Of a DNA stretch of 64,000 bases, positions 28,495 through 36,855 are shown piece after piece. The notes under the pieces were generated by a model. That model was not told the origin of the DNA and did not search any database. It was given only the letters and a program-made list of their open reading frames with translations. This stretch comes from Desertifilum tharense IPPAS B-1220 (GTDB lineage Bacteria > Cyanobacteriota > Cyanobacteriia > Cyanobacteriales > Desertifilaceae), in the NCBI RefSeq assembly GCF_001746915.1, contig NZ_MJGC01000040.1, forward strand, positions 43,793-107,792, read 5' to 3'. A program made the translations under genes and the position numbers. Each line of letters opens with the position of its first letter. Position 1 is the first letter of the stretch.

Positions 28495-29867
28495 TTTTCT
28501 GGGCCTTTCAGTTCCACAGTCAAATCCCAGCGATCTTGAATGATATCTGGGGAGTGAGTAGCCATCAAAACATTCAAATCTGCAAGTTTTGTAATTTCTT
28601 GCAAGTCTTTTATAAACTGAGCTTGCCAGCCGACGTGAAGTGAAAGTTCGGGTTCGTCAATTAATACTAAAGAATTAGGTTTAACCTTAAATAGCAGTTC
28701 ATAAAGAAGAACTAATTCATGCTGTTCTCCAGACGATAAATCAGTGGGAAAAATAGTCTCTAAACTTGAAGATTTAGGACGATAAAGTGTCTTAAAAATA
28801 AATCCTTTTTTATTGTCAAAACTCATTTCTTTGTAAGAATAAGAAAACTTTTTGTTAACAATCCTCCTTAAAAGTTCAATTTTTCTAGCAATTTCATTAA
28901 AAACACTAAGTTTATTTTCGACATCTTCAACATATACTGACAAAATATTTTTGGTGCTTTCATCTATAAACTCTGGCTGAATTTGAAAGTCTGAATTATC
29001 GTCCCTATCTAATAAACCTACTTCTATCAGTCGAGAACGGGTCTCTTCAAGTTCATTAAGTTGCTGGCGAAGCTGTTCATTTGTTACATCAGGAGATGGT
29101 TTTTGTTGCACTACTCTGACAGGAAATGTCCTATCAAGAGACTGAGAAGTTGTACCATACTCGGCAAGTTTAGATTGAATAAGTTGAGCAACCTCCTCAG
29201 AGTAAGCAGATACTGTTTGTAGCATTGAAGGTGTTTCAGGGTACAATCTTGAGGAGCGACTAGGAACAAAGTTCAATAGCCTTTGAGACTCGATTAAGCG
29301 AACATGACTATCACTCTTTAACTTGTCTAGCCATTCGGGTTCTTCTCGTAATTTTGTTTTTAAAGGAAGAATATCTTCAAATCGGTCAATAACATCGTTT
29401 AAAGAAAGTGTTTCGCCCGTGGGAATATATTGCCACACTTTAGATCCTACTCGTCGAAGTCCAGGTATGTTATCTAAAATACTGACGGAAAAATTAAGAT
29501 CCCGAGTATTATTAATTTCTTCTAAAGGAAAAGAAAATTTCTTTTCATTTTTGTCATAAAAATCAATAATTAAACGTTCTTTATGTTTGATTTTTTCCAA
29601 GGATTTAGATTTTTTTAAAACCTCAACACTCTTGCCATTATCAAAATCAACTCGGAATTTAGCAAATGGGATATTCCTGAATATTGAATACTGAGAGTTA
29701 AAGAAACCATTGAGCATTCTCAACATTGCTGTTTTGCCAAACCCATTAGGTCCGTGGATAATTGTAATTCTCTCATCCATGTTTAATGGAATTACATGAT
29801 CAAAAATTCCAAACAGACCATTAACAGAAATTTTCTGAATTTGCATAGTTTTTAAGTCCTCAGCCAT
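28491..29867 (-). CDS. ABC/SMC-type AAA ATPase, PARIS AriA-like
   Basis: 458 residues from the ATG at 29867, which follows TAGGA at 5-6 bp; MQIQKISV at 29846 is an alternative, and the frame opens at 30002. Walker A IIHGPNGFGKTAMLRM (about 35-50), ABC signature-like DLSSGEQHELVLL, Walker B LVLIDEPELSLH and H-loop MATHSPDIIQ near the C-terminus, with a coiled-coil/insert region between: the OLD/AAA_15-AAA_21 plan. Paired by a 4-bp overlap with a DUF4435 gene, which is the defining make-up of PARIS. The ATPase would sense the phage protein and cage the nuclease. AT-rich codon use unlike the flanking genes suggests horizontal transfer. Confidence 0.78.
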   Translation of the reverse strand: MAEDLKTMQIQKISVNGLFGIFDHVIPLNMDERITIIHGPNGFGKTAMLRMLNGFFNSQYSIFRNIPFAKFRVDFDNGKSVEVLKKSKSLEKIKHKERLIIDFYDKNEKKFSFPLEEINNTRDLNFSVSILDNIPGLRRVGSKVWQYIPTGETLSLNDVIDRFEDILPLKTKLREEPEWLDKLKSDSHVRLIESQRLLNFVPSRSSRLYPETPSMLQTVSAYSEEVAQLIQSKLAEYGTTSQSLDRTFPVRVVQQKPSPDVTNEQLRQQLNELEETRSRLIEVGLLDRDDNSDFQIQPEFIDESTKNILSVYVEDVENKLSVFNEIARKIELLRRIVNKKFSYSYKEMSFDNKKGFIFKTLYRPKSSSLETIFPTDLSSGEQHELVLLYELLFKVKPNSLVLIDEPELSLHVGWQAQFIKDLQEITKLADLNVLMATHSPDIIQDRWDLTVELKGPEK

Positions 29868-29981
29868 AGGATTCCTAGCTCTAATTGTAATCTTTACCAG
29901 CTTGAGAAGTGCAAAAGTCTGATTTAATAATATCTGTCCTACCGTTTTAACGAAGCAGAAACCAACAGCAGCCAGGGTTGT

Positions 29982-30008
29982 GTTGGGTTTCGCAAGGCTC
30001 AACCCAAC
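29982..30008. repeat. dispersed palindromic repeat, copy 1
   Basis: Inverted repeat GTTGGGTT (29982-29989) / AACCCAAC (30001-30008) with an 11-nt loop. The same element, in inverse orientation and with a few changes, is at 54669-54696. It lies between the stop of the carboxypeptidase gene and the start of the AriA-like gene; no U-tract follows, so a terminator role is doubtful. Confidence 0.6.
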
Positions 30009-30064
30009 CTACCACAGCTAGATAGAAATAGATTTATTCGTCTTCGATTTTGGTTTAAGTCCCG

Positions 30065-31507
30065 TTAACAACGCCGCAGGCGGCTGAGAACTAAAACAAT
30101 TTCATCAATGGCTTGTCGAGTATTTGCCTGTGGGAGAATTGAGTGATTGCTGAGAATGCTAAAGGCGAGGGGTTCAAAGTCGGGAACTTCTAAATAACCC
30201 GATAATGCCATTACACCCCCTAGAGAACCCGTTTTTCCTTGCAGGTTTCCGGCGACTGGGGTTTGGCGAAAACGGTTGCGTAGGGTGCCGCTTTCTGCTG
30301 CAACGGCTAAAGAATTCCGGTAGACTTGAGCGTAGGGCGATCGCGCCATCAATTGCAGCGATCGCACAATGGCTTCGGGAGAGGCTAAATTTTGCCGCGA
30401 TAACCCGGAAGCATCTGCGAGTTGGTAACTATTAGGATCGACACCCAGTTGCGTTAGAACTGCTTCCACTTGGCTTAATGCGTTCCTATCGGGTTCTCCC
30501 AGTTGGCGTACTAACGCTTCTGCATAAATATTATTGCTCCACTGATTGGTTTCAACCAGTAACTCCGATAAGGGTGGCGAGTCTACAAAGGCGAGAGGGG
30601 GGTTTGACAAGGGGGTGAACTGTGCGGTTAGGGAAGTTTGTTGAACGGTTATCCCCGATGCTTGTAAGATTTGCTGAAAGCGGCTTAAGAAGCGGTTCGC
30701 CGGATCGGTGACAGCAATGGAGGTGGTTTCTGAGTCGGAACCAATGTGCAATTGTCCCCTTACTCGTAAAATGGGTTGGCTGAGATCGCGTCCAACTTGA
30801 ATAAACTCGCGTTCTGTGGTGGCGACGGTTGCAGACTGGTTCTCAATTTGCCAAGTTTCATTATCTTGAGGGTTTTCCCACTCGACGCGCAAGGGTTCGC
30901 CTAATGCTTGGGGAACTAAACGGAAGCTAATCGCATTTTGATTTAAGATTAACCGATTAATGGGCGCACCATAACCCGCTTGAACGTCTTCCCAGTCCCA
31001 AGTGGGGTTAACGGTTTCCTCTTGGGGTGCAAAGTCGTCGCCGATGAGTTGGGAAACTTGCTGAATTCCCTGCTGTTGTAGCTGTTGCGCGAGTTGTTGC
31101 AGTTGGGTATCGCTGAAACTCGGATCGCTGCGTCCGCTAACTGTAATTTGAGTGCGCTCGCCATTACCATAGACAGCAGTGCGGATGCGATAGTTTGGGG
31201 TGAGGCGTTGCAAAACTGCGGCGGTGGTGAGGAGTTTAACATTAGAGGCGGGAATAAAGTATTTTTCGGCGTCGTGACGGTAGAGGGTGTCTGAAGTATT
31301 CAAAGAACTGACTAAGATTCCCCAACGCGATCGCGCAAACTCCGGTCGGGAGATAATGGCGTTAATCTCTGTTGATAAGTTCGCCACACAAACTCCTGGA
31401 GAAGATGCACTCGCAGCATTGCTTACACTTAAACTACTCAACCCAAGCAGCAAACTTAAGAAGGTCTTTTTAATAAACGCCGTTGACTTCTTCTGAATAC
31501 TCAGCAC
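30065..31507 (-). CDS. dacB: D-alanyl-D-alanine carboxypeptidase/endopeptidase (PBP4, peptidase S13)
   Basis: 480 residues with a signal peptide (about 1-35, ending AASAS). Periplasmic serine peptidase that trims or cleaves peptidoglycan cross-links. All three catalytic motifs are visible: SxxK as PASNVK (about 87-92), SxN as QWSNNIYAEAL (about 333), and KTG as LQGKTGSLGG (about 425). The long insertion between SxxK and SxN is typical of the class-C PBP4 group. Stands alone; the next gene in the same direction, biliverdin reductase, is 27 bp upstream of its start codon, so both may share a transcript. Confidence 0.93.
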   Translation of the reverse strand: MLSIQKKSTAFIKKTFLSLLLGLSSLSVSNAASASSPGVCVANLSTEINAIISRPEFARSRWGILVSSLNTSDTLYRHDAEKYFIPASNVKLLTTAAVLQRLTPNYRIRTAVYGNGERTQITVSGRSDPSFSDTQLQQLAQQLQQQGIQQVSQLIGDDFAPQEETVNPTWDWEDVQAGYGAPINRLILNQNAISFRLVPQALGEPLRVEWENPQDNETWQIENQSATVATTEREFIQVGRDLSQPILRVRGQLHIGSDSETTSIAVTDPANRFLSRFQQILQASGITVQQTSLTAQFTPLSNPPLAFVDSPPLSELLVETNQWSNNIYAEALVRQLGEPDRNALSQVEAVLTQLGVDPNSYQLADASGLSRQNLASPEAIVRSLQLMARSPYAQVYRNSLAVAAESGTLRNRFRQTPVAGNLQGKTGSLGGVMALSGYLEVPDFEPLAFSILSNHSILPQANTRQAIDEIVLVLSRLRRC

Positions 31508-31533
31508 TCACTTCCCCCCATCCTCTTCCGTAC

Positions 31534-32505
31534 TCAGACTACGGTTACAGTCTGACCCATTTGGGCGGATTTTTGTGCCGCATTAGCCACTTTGAGACTA
31601 TATAAACTGGCTTGCGGGGTGACATAAAGCGGGGTGCCTTCACAGAGGTAGTCTAATACCCGTTGCGTGTCTTGGACAAATAATCCCCGACGGCCCCCAA
31701 CTTCAATGGGGGTGGTGGTTTCGCCTTGGACTAAGGTTCCCGTATCGCCATCAAAGATTAGGGTACCGCGATCGCCGTAGACTTCAAATAAGCGCACGGA
31801 ACTTGAAAAGACTTCCCCTTTACCATAGGCGACTTCTGCGATCGCGCCGCTATTTAAATGAAATTGTCCCACGCACAGGCACGCCGTAAAGCGCGGTAGT
31901 TCTCCCCAGTAGCGTTCTTGACAGTTGACGCTTTTAACGGAACCAAACGCATCGGTGAGGCGATGCAGCCGAGACAGCGCCGCCGCGAAGGGAAAGCCAA
32001 ATAACTCTTGGTGGTACGTCCAGCGCTGCGGGGCCGGATTTTGCGGGTTAATGGTAGAGTAGCGCAGATAAACGGGGGTACCAATTTGAGGTAGATGTTG
32101 TTTTAAAGATTGATGCACGCCTCCTAAGAGTTCAATATGTTCGACGTGCAAGAGTTTTCCCCGTGCGGCGGCTAAGTCGATCAGTTCGGCGGCTTCTGTG
32201 GCGTCTAGGGAGAGGGGATACTCTACAATGACGTGCTTATCGTGGTTCAACGCGGCGCGGGTGATTTCGCCATGATCGCGGTTAATGGTGCAAATACAAA
32301 CGAGATCGATTTCGGGATGCTTAACCAGATCTTGCCAGCTTTCAACAACCTGTGTATTCAAGCTACGAGCAAATTCTTGGGTTTTTTCTACTGTATGACC
32401 TGCAATGGCGAAAAGTTGCGATCGCTCATCGTCTCTGAAGGCTTGCGATCGCAGTTTTGCTGCAAAACCTGTTCCGACAATCCCAACGCGAAGCGGTTGT
32501 TGCAT
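31534..32505 (-). CDS. bvdR: biliverdin reductase (Gfo/Idh/MocA fold)
   Basis: 323 residues from the ATG at 32505, which has AGGGAG five bases upstream. Reduces biliverdin IX-alpha to bilirubin with NAD(P)H. Rossmann motif VGIVGTGFAA (about 6-15). The stretch GKLLHVEHIELLGGVHQ and the following YSTINPQNPAPQRWTYH are close to what I recall of the Synechocystis BvdR sequence (HVEHIELLGGVHQ, NPAPQRWTYHH), and the C-terminal GDRGTLIF and LDYL...PLYV also agree. This is stronger than a generic Gfo/Idh/MocA assignment, but it rests on memory of one sequence. In cyanobacteria the enzyme affects phycobilisome pigment balance and redox state. Confidence 0.85.
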   Translation of the reverse strand: MQQPLRVGIVGTGFAAKLRSQAFRDDERSQLFAIAGHTVEKTQEFARSLNTQVVESWQDLVKHPEIDLVCICTINRDHGEITRAALNHDKHVIVEYPLSLDATEAAELIDLAAARGKLLHVEHIELLGGVHQSLKQHLPQIGTPVYLRYSTINPQNPAPQRWTYHQELFGFPFAAALSRLHRLTDAFGSVKSVNCQERYWGELPRFTACLCVGQFHLNSGAIAEVAYGKGEVFSSSVRLFEVYGDRGTLIFDGDTGTLVQGETTTPIEVGGRRGLFVQDTQRVLDYLCEGTPLYVTPQASLYSLKVANAAQKSAQMGQTVTVV

Positions 32506-33017
32506 ATTGGCTCCCTTACACCTTTTTGTTTGTTTCATCCTACAGCAACTCGGTTTTGCCATTTATTGAGAATAATTAGCATTTGAATCTCAATTTCACG
32601 AACTCAGATCTGGGTCAATTCCTGAATTATTCAGAAAATATTTTGATTTCTAGAGCCAAGAATCTGCAACAATTTGGAGCAACCGTAGCGCGATCGCCCA
32701 AGCTTGTACGCCAGCTATTTGCAGCGTTTAAATTCTTAATTTTATAACACTGAGAGAGAATTCCCCACTAGCTCAAGAGGGGGGGAACGAACAACCCCTT
32801 GATTTTCCGAAACAGATATAAGCAATCAAGATAAAATTAGGAAAATTTATAATAAATCCCGTTCGTTCTCCGCCTTAAACAAGTGTAAAAATTCCGGTTT
32901 TTTCCCCTAATATCAAAGATGAAGCAAACCTGATGCAAAACAAATAAGCTGATATAGACCGCTGATTTGTATTAGGTAAGCTTATACCAAAGATTGGACC
33001 ATTGAGAGGACTGCTAC
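32506..33017. other. divergent intergenic region upstream of ferredoxin
   Basis: 512 bp without a gene. It must carry the ferredoxin promoter; a GAGAGGA ribosome site stands just before the ATG at 33018. An 8-bp inverted repeat GAACGAAC (32785-32792) / GTTCGTTC (32861-32868), 68 bp apart, is the only palindrome I noticed. Long leader regions are usual for cyanobacterial ferredoxin genes. No small gene seen. Confidence 0.5.
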
Positions 33018-33326
33018 ATGGCAACGTACAAAGTCACCCTGATTAACGAGGCTGAAGGGCTGAACACGACCATCGAGGTTGACGAAGATACTTACATTCT
33101 TGACGCTGCGGAAGAACAAGGTCTGGATCTGCCCTATTCTTGCCGTGCAGGTGCTTGTTCTACCTGTGCAGGTAAAGTGGCTGAAGGCGGAATCGACGCG
33201 ATCGATCAATCCGATCAATCCTTCTTGGATGACGATCAAATCAACGAAGGATATGTTCTCACCTGTGTAGCTTATCCCCGTTCCGACTGCACGATCCTGA
33301 CCCACCAAGAAGAAAACCTCTACTAA
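33018..33326 (+). CDS. petF: plant-type [2Fe-2S] ferredoxin
   Basis: 102 residues. Soluble electron carrier of photosystem I, supplying FNR, nitrite reductase, thioredoxin reductase and others. The cluster ligands are visible as CRAGACSTC (about 42-50; three Cys) and the fourth Cys in VLTCVAYP. The rest ([14 protein letters not shown] start, [18 protein letters not shown] end) matches the photosynthetic ferredoxin I family. Transcribed alone: followed by a strong terminator at 33382. The length is a few residues above the usual 97-99 through an extra stretch between the third and fourth Cys. Confidence 0.95.
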   Translation: MATYKVTLINEAEGLNTTIEVDEDTYILDAAEEQGLDLPYSCRAGACSTCAGKVAEGGIDAIDQSDQSFLDDDQINEGYVLTCVAYPRSDCTILTHQEENLY

Positions 33327-33381
33327 GAGGAAATCTATAGCAACCCAAAAATTGCCCTTGAGGATTGCTATAAATTCCTAC

Positions 33382-33430
33382 AAAAGGAGAGATGCACGCC
33401 CCTGACCTGGGTGAAATGCACTCTCCTTTT
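33382..33430. terminator. strong bidirectional terminator after petF
   Basis: Arms AAAAGGAGAG-A-TGCA (33382-33396) and TGCA-CTCTCCTTTT (33417-33430): 14 base pairs with a single bulged A, followed by TTCTAG. It has an A-run on the left and T-run on the right, so it can stop transcripts from both convergent genes. Confidence 0.85.
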
Positions 33431-33463
33431 TCTAGTTTAACGAACAACCCCAAATTCGAGCTT

Positions 33464-35143
33464 CTAAGGAGCCACTTGGCTGGCCACCGGAGAGGGATTT
33501 TGCCAAAAGACAATAGAGTCATTCAGCGGTTGAACTTGGGTTCCGGGGAAGTAGAAATTGAGAATTTGCTGACTGGACCATCCCAATCTTCCTAAGCGAT
33601 AGGAACCGCTTTGACTTAAGCCAACCCCGTGACCAAATCCGCCTCCGACAAACGCGTAACCCTTCAAACTTCTATCGGGATTGTAGATTGGATCGAGATA
33701 AAAGAGCGTGCTAATCGGCGGATAGAAAGCATTGCGGATGTCATCCTTGAACACCTCAACCACCCCCACATCGGTTTGGACTTCCATTTTCAGGACGCGT
33801 CCAGCAGGCGATCGCTCTGTTACCCGAACTTGCTGTACTGTTTTCATCTTCGCCATCGGGTGATTGCGGCGTTGCAAGAATTTTTGCAAAAACTCAGCAA
33901 TCCCTTGGAGGGTTGCTTCTTCGCGCCACCGGAATAACTCCCAGTCATCCTCATTAAATCCCTTTTTCAGATTCATAAAGGCGCGGAAATTCTGCTCGTT
34001 CTGGAGGGGACGGCTGGATAAGTCCCAAGAATTCGCCACCGAATCCACCACCGCCCTTAAATAGGGTCGTTCCGGGCCATCCCACACATCATTAAACGGA
34101 GCCGTCACGCCACCGGCGTTAGAGGAATAGAGCGCATCTACCAATTCGTTGTTATAGGTCAAAACTTCGCCGCGCGTGGCAGAAATGGCGCGATCGCTAA
34201 CTGCGAAGACCTCCGTTAACCCCTTATACACCTGACAATCGGTACTCGCGCAAATCTCATAATTGTCAATCGTAAACCGTCGCAGATTTCGCAGCGCATA
34301 GGTTCTCGCCAAAATTGCCTGAGCCTCAATCGCCGTTGGAGGGGCGCTAATGCCAATTTCGTGCGGGACAACCCCCCGTAAATACGTCTCTAGCGGCACG
34401 TCGTTAACTAGCGTATAACTGCCGTAGGCATTGAGTTGCAAGCGCAATCTACCCCCGTACAAGCGGCTATTGTTAGCGCGATCGCCCTCTTGTACCTGAA
34501 TGACATTATTGCCGCTCGTCACTTCTAGCTGATGCCGATTGTAGCGGTAGCCATTGAGAATCCAGTAGGCTTGGGGCATTTGCCGCAAAACGCGGGTTTG
34601 GATATGCGTTGTTGTATCTCCTTGGGCCTGCAAACTTTGCAGCAGCAAACGTCTGAGTAGCGGCGTATTATAAACATCCCGCTTCGCCCACACTTGCCAG
34701 CGGTCGGGGTTGGCAACCTCGGTTTCAATGCCTCTGGCTTGCCATTCCAAAGCACTCGCCTCAGCACTTTCAAAACTGCGATGGGTGCTTAAAACCACGC
34801 GCTCGTCTACTAAGGGGACGGGGAGAGGACGTTCGGCCACTTGCAGCTTAATGCTATCGGTGGTTAGGGTTGCCGGGCCGTCTACCGTCGCGTAATTGAT
34901 CGTTAAGCGATCGCCTCCCGTCGCCTTCAGCGTTAGCGTATCCGTCGGCTTTTCGCCAAACCGTTGCACCACGCCCACCTTTAGCACGCGATCCGCATTA
35001 CTTTGCCCCCAAGCGGTTGTCGCTGCTACGCCCACCAAGCACGCTGACATCAAGGCTGCACTTGCCCAGGTTTTGAGCGTTTGACGGGTCAAGTCAGAAA
35101 ACAGTTGGAGGGGATTACCACTTTGCTGCATCTGTAGTCTCAT
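33464..35143 (-). CDS. SpoIID/LytB-domain exported protein
   Basis: 559 residues from the ATG at 35143 (alternatives 35161 and 35131; none has a clear ribosome site). Signal/anchor near residues 25-50 (ASAALMSACLVGVAATTAWGQ). SpoIID domain about 240-530: LETYLRGVVPHEIGISAPPTAIEAQAILARTYAL, then SSNAGGVTAPFNDVWDG and the C-terminal VGGGFGHGVGLSQSG. SpoIID-type proteins are lytic transglycosylases that cut peptidoglycan glycan strands; in SpoIID the catalytic Glu is in the E-A-x-x-A-x-x-T-Y segment (here EAQAILARTYA). In cyanobacteria this type is vegetative, not sporulation-related. The extra N-terminal 200 residues are not recognised. Confidence 0.85.
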   Translation of the reverse strand: MRLQMQQSGNPLQLFSDLTRQTLKTWASAALMSACLVGVAATTAWGQSNADRVLKVGVVQRFGEKPTDTLTLKATGGDRLTINYATVDGPATLTTDSIKLQVAERPLPVPLVDERVVLSTHRSFESAEASALEWQARGIETEVANPDRWQVWAKRDVYNTPLLRRLLLQSLQAQGDTTTHIQTRVLRQMPQAYWILNGYRYNRHQLEVTSGNNVIQVQEGDRANNSRLYGGRLRLQLNAYGSYTLVNDVPLETYLRGVVPHEIGISAPPTAIEAQAILARTYALRNLRRFTIDNYEICASTDCQVYKGLTEVFAVSDRAISATRGEVLTYNNELVDALYSSNAGGVTAPFNDVWDGPERPYLRAVVDSVANSWDLSSRPLQNEQNFRAFMNLKKGFNEDDWELFRWREEATLQGIAEFLQKFLQRRNHPMAKMKTVQQVRVTERSPAGRVLKMEVQTDVGVVEVFKDDIRNAFYPPISTLFYLDPIYNPDRSLKGYAFVGGGFGHGVGLSQSGSYRLGRLGWSSQQILNFYFPGTQVQPLNDSIVFWQNPSPVASQVAP

Positions 35144-35278
35144 GAAGATTGCCAATCGCAAACACTATAGCTTAATTGAATCGGGGGAATCCGCGAGTAG
35201 ATTTGAGAAAATTTAACTTGCAACTCGAAGTCATAATGAGTATGATTAAGGAAGTGAAGCCATAATCCGATCGTCGCC

Positions 35279-35542
35279 ATGCTCAGAGTCGAAGAAATCC
35301 CCCTCAACCAAATTCGTCGTCCCTTACCTAGACAAACAGACTCCACAAAAGTTGCGGCCCTGATGGAATCCATTCAAGCCGAAGGACTCCGCGAACCCAT
35401 CGACGTTCTAGAAGTCGAGGGCCAATATTACGGCTTCTCCGGCTGCCACCGCTACGAGGCTCACCAACGCCTCGGCAAAGAAACCATCCGCTGTCGCATT
35501 CGCCGCGCCCCCCGCGCCGTCTTGCAGAAGCATCTAGCCTAA
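35279..35542 (+). CDS. srx: sulfiredoxin
   Basis: 87 residues. Repairs over-oxidised (sulfinic) 2-Cys peroxiredoxin with ATP. The signature FSGCHRYEAHQRLG (about 54-67) holds the single catalytic Cys; EIPLNQIRRPLPRQ and the KVAALMESIQAEGLREPIDVL segment are also diagnostic of the ParB-like sulfiredoxin fold. An AAGGAAG ribosome site lies 15 bp upstream. Divergent from the SpoIID gene and followed by Dps, an oxidative-stress neighbourhood. Confidence 0.93.
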   Translation: MLRVEEIPLNQIRRPLPRQTDSTKVAALMESIQAEGLREPIDVLEVEGQYYGFSGCHRYEAHQRLGKETIRCRIRRAPRAVLQKHLA

Positions 35543-35674
35543 TCTCCCAAAGGGATTAACTGATTAAACTTTAGGCCCCAAGGATGATTCAGGTCGCGGA
35601 GGTTATTCGATACAACAAAACATGGAACGTCCCTGAAACAAACCCAGATTTAGTAACTAAACACGAGAGGAACT

Positions 35675-36163
35675 ATGCAAACTCTAGATCAAGTCCAAAA
35701 AGTAGATATCGGAATTGACGAAAACAGTCGTCAGCAAATTTCAGAAGGGTTATCTCGCGTCTTAGCAGACACCTACACCCTTTATCTGAAAACCCATAAC
35801 TTCCACTGGAACGTTACAGGGCCGATGTTCCAAACACTACACATGATGTTTGAAGAACAATACACCGAACTCGCAACTGCCGTAGATGACATTGCAGAAC
35901 GGATTAGAGCCTTGGGATATAGCGCCCCCGCAACTTACAGCGAATTTAACCGCTTGACCTCCATTCCCGAAACCCCTGGCGTTCCCAAAGCCGAAGAGAT
36001 GATCCGCTTGTTGGTTGAAGGTAACGAAGCCGTTGTGAAAACGGTTCGCCAAGCTTTCCCCGCCGCCGAAGATGCACGCGACGAATCCACCGCCGACTTG
36101 TTAGTCGAACGGATGCGGATTCACGAAAAAACCGCTTGGATGCTGAGAAGCTTGTTGCAATAA
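35675..36163 (+). CDS. Dps-family ferritin-like protein (first copy)
   Basis: 162 residues with a strong ribosome site (GAGAGGAA). Dps proteins form 12-subunit cages that oxidise ferrous iron with H2O2, and some bind DNA. The ferroxidase ligands sit between subunits: the HxxxxxxxxxxD/E pattern is seen as HNFHWNVTGPMFQTLHMMFEEQYTELATAVDDIAERI (about 41-77). The N-terminal tail is short and acidic, so DNA binding through a basic tail is unlikely. A second, different dps gene follows 143 bp downstream. Confidence 0.9.
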   Translation: MQTLDQVQKVDIGIDENSRQQISEGLSRVLADTYTLYLKTHNFHWNVTGPMFQTLHMMFEEQYTELATAVDDIAERIRALGYSAPATYSEFNRLTSIPETPGVPKAEEMIRLLVEGNEAVVKTVRQAFPAAEDARDESTADLLVERMRIHEKTAWMLRSLLQ

Positions 36164-36174
36164 TTGACCCTCAT

Positions 36175-36200
36175 GGGGAATCCTCTGCGGGGGGTTCCCC
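36175..36200 (+). terminator. possible terminator after first dps
   Basis: Stem GGGGAATCC (36175-36183) / GGGTTCCCC (36192-36200), nine pairs with one T-G, loop of 8 nt, followed by CCTTTAG. Weak U-tract. Confidence 0.5.
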
Positions 36201-36209
36201 CTTTAGATG

Positions 36210-36250
36210 TTTGGCTGTATCGGGTTACTCGGCAAAACGATACAGCCAAA
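36210..36250. promoter_or_regulatory. 13-bp perfect inverted repeat upstream of second dps
   Basis: Arms TTTGGCTGTATCG (36210-36222) and CGATACAGCCAAA (36238-36250), 15-nt spacer. No U-tract on either side, so not a classic terminator. It ends 56 bp before the start codon of the second dps gene and could be an operator or a leader RNA hairpin. Confidence 0.5.
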
Positions 36251-36306
36251 TTGTCGTATTTCCTAGAGAATAGAAGACAGACCTGCTCTATTAGGACTGA
36301 ATCTCT

Positions 36307-36855
36307 ATGGGAAAGAATAATAACCATAAGCAAACGCTCTACCCCAGTCGTATAGACTTGCCTGAAAATACGAGAGCGAAAGTTGTTGGACTGCTCAACG
36401 AAACCCTAGCCAGTACCCTAGACCTTAAAACCCAGGTGAAGCAAGCGCACTGGAACGTTAAGGGCATGGATTTTTACCAACTGCACGAACTGTTTGACGA
36501 AATGGCTGGCGAACTTGAAGAGTTTGTGGATATGGTCGCCGAACGGGCAACCGCTTTGGGTGGGTTAGCCAAAGGGACAGCCAGAGTTGCCGCCCAAGAC
36601 TCAATCTTGCCAGAGTATCCCTTTGATATTCTCGATGGTAAGAGTCACGTTACCGCACTAGCCGATCGCTACGCTCCCTACGCCAAACATATTCGCGAAG
36701 CGATTGATAAGAGCGATCGCTGGGAAGATAAAGATACCGCCGACTTGTACACAGAAATTTCCCGCGCCATTGACAAGCGCCTGTGGTTCCTAGAAGCCCA
36801 TCTCCAAGCGGCTGAAGTCGCCGCCGCACCTGAAAAAGAGAAAGTCAAAGGCTAA
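36307..36855 (+). CDS. Dps-family ferritin-like protein (second copy)
   Basis: 182 residues. Core ferroxidase helix QVKQAHWNVKGMDFYQLHELFDEMAGELEEFVDMVAER with the His and Asp/Glu ligands in Dps spacing. It differs from the first copy in sequence and has a Lys/Asn-rich N-terminus (KNNNHKQTLYPSR) and a C-terminal tail AAPEKEKVKG, closer to the DNA-binding type. First gene of a tightly packed run: its TAA overlaps the next start codon as TAATG. Ribosome site before ATG 36307 is not clear. Confidence 0.9.
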   Translation: MGKNNNHKQTLYPSRIDLPENTRAKVVGLLNETLASTLDLKTQVKQAHWNVKGMDFYQLHELFDEMAGELEEFVDMVAERATALGGLAKGTARVAAQDSILPEYPFDILDGKSHVTALADRYAPYAKHIREAIDKSDRWEDKDTADLYTEISRAIDKRLWFLEAHLQAAEVAAAPEKEKVKG

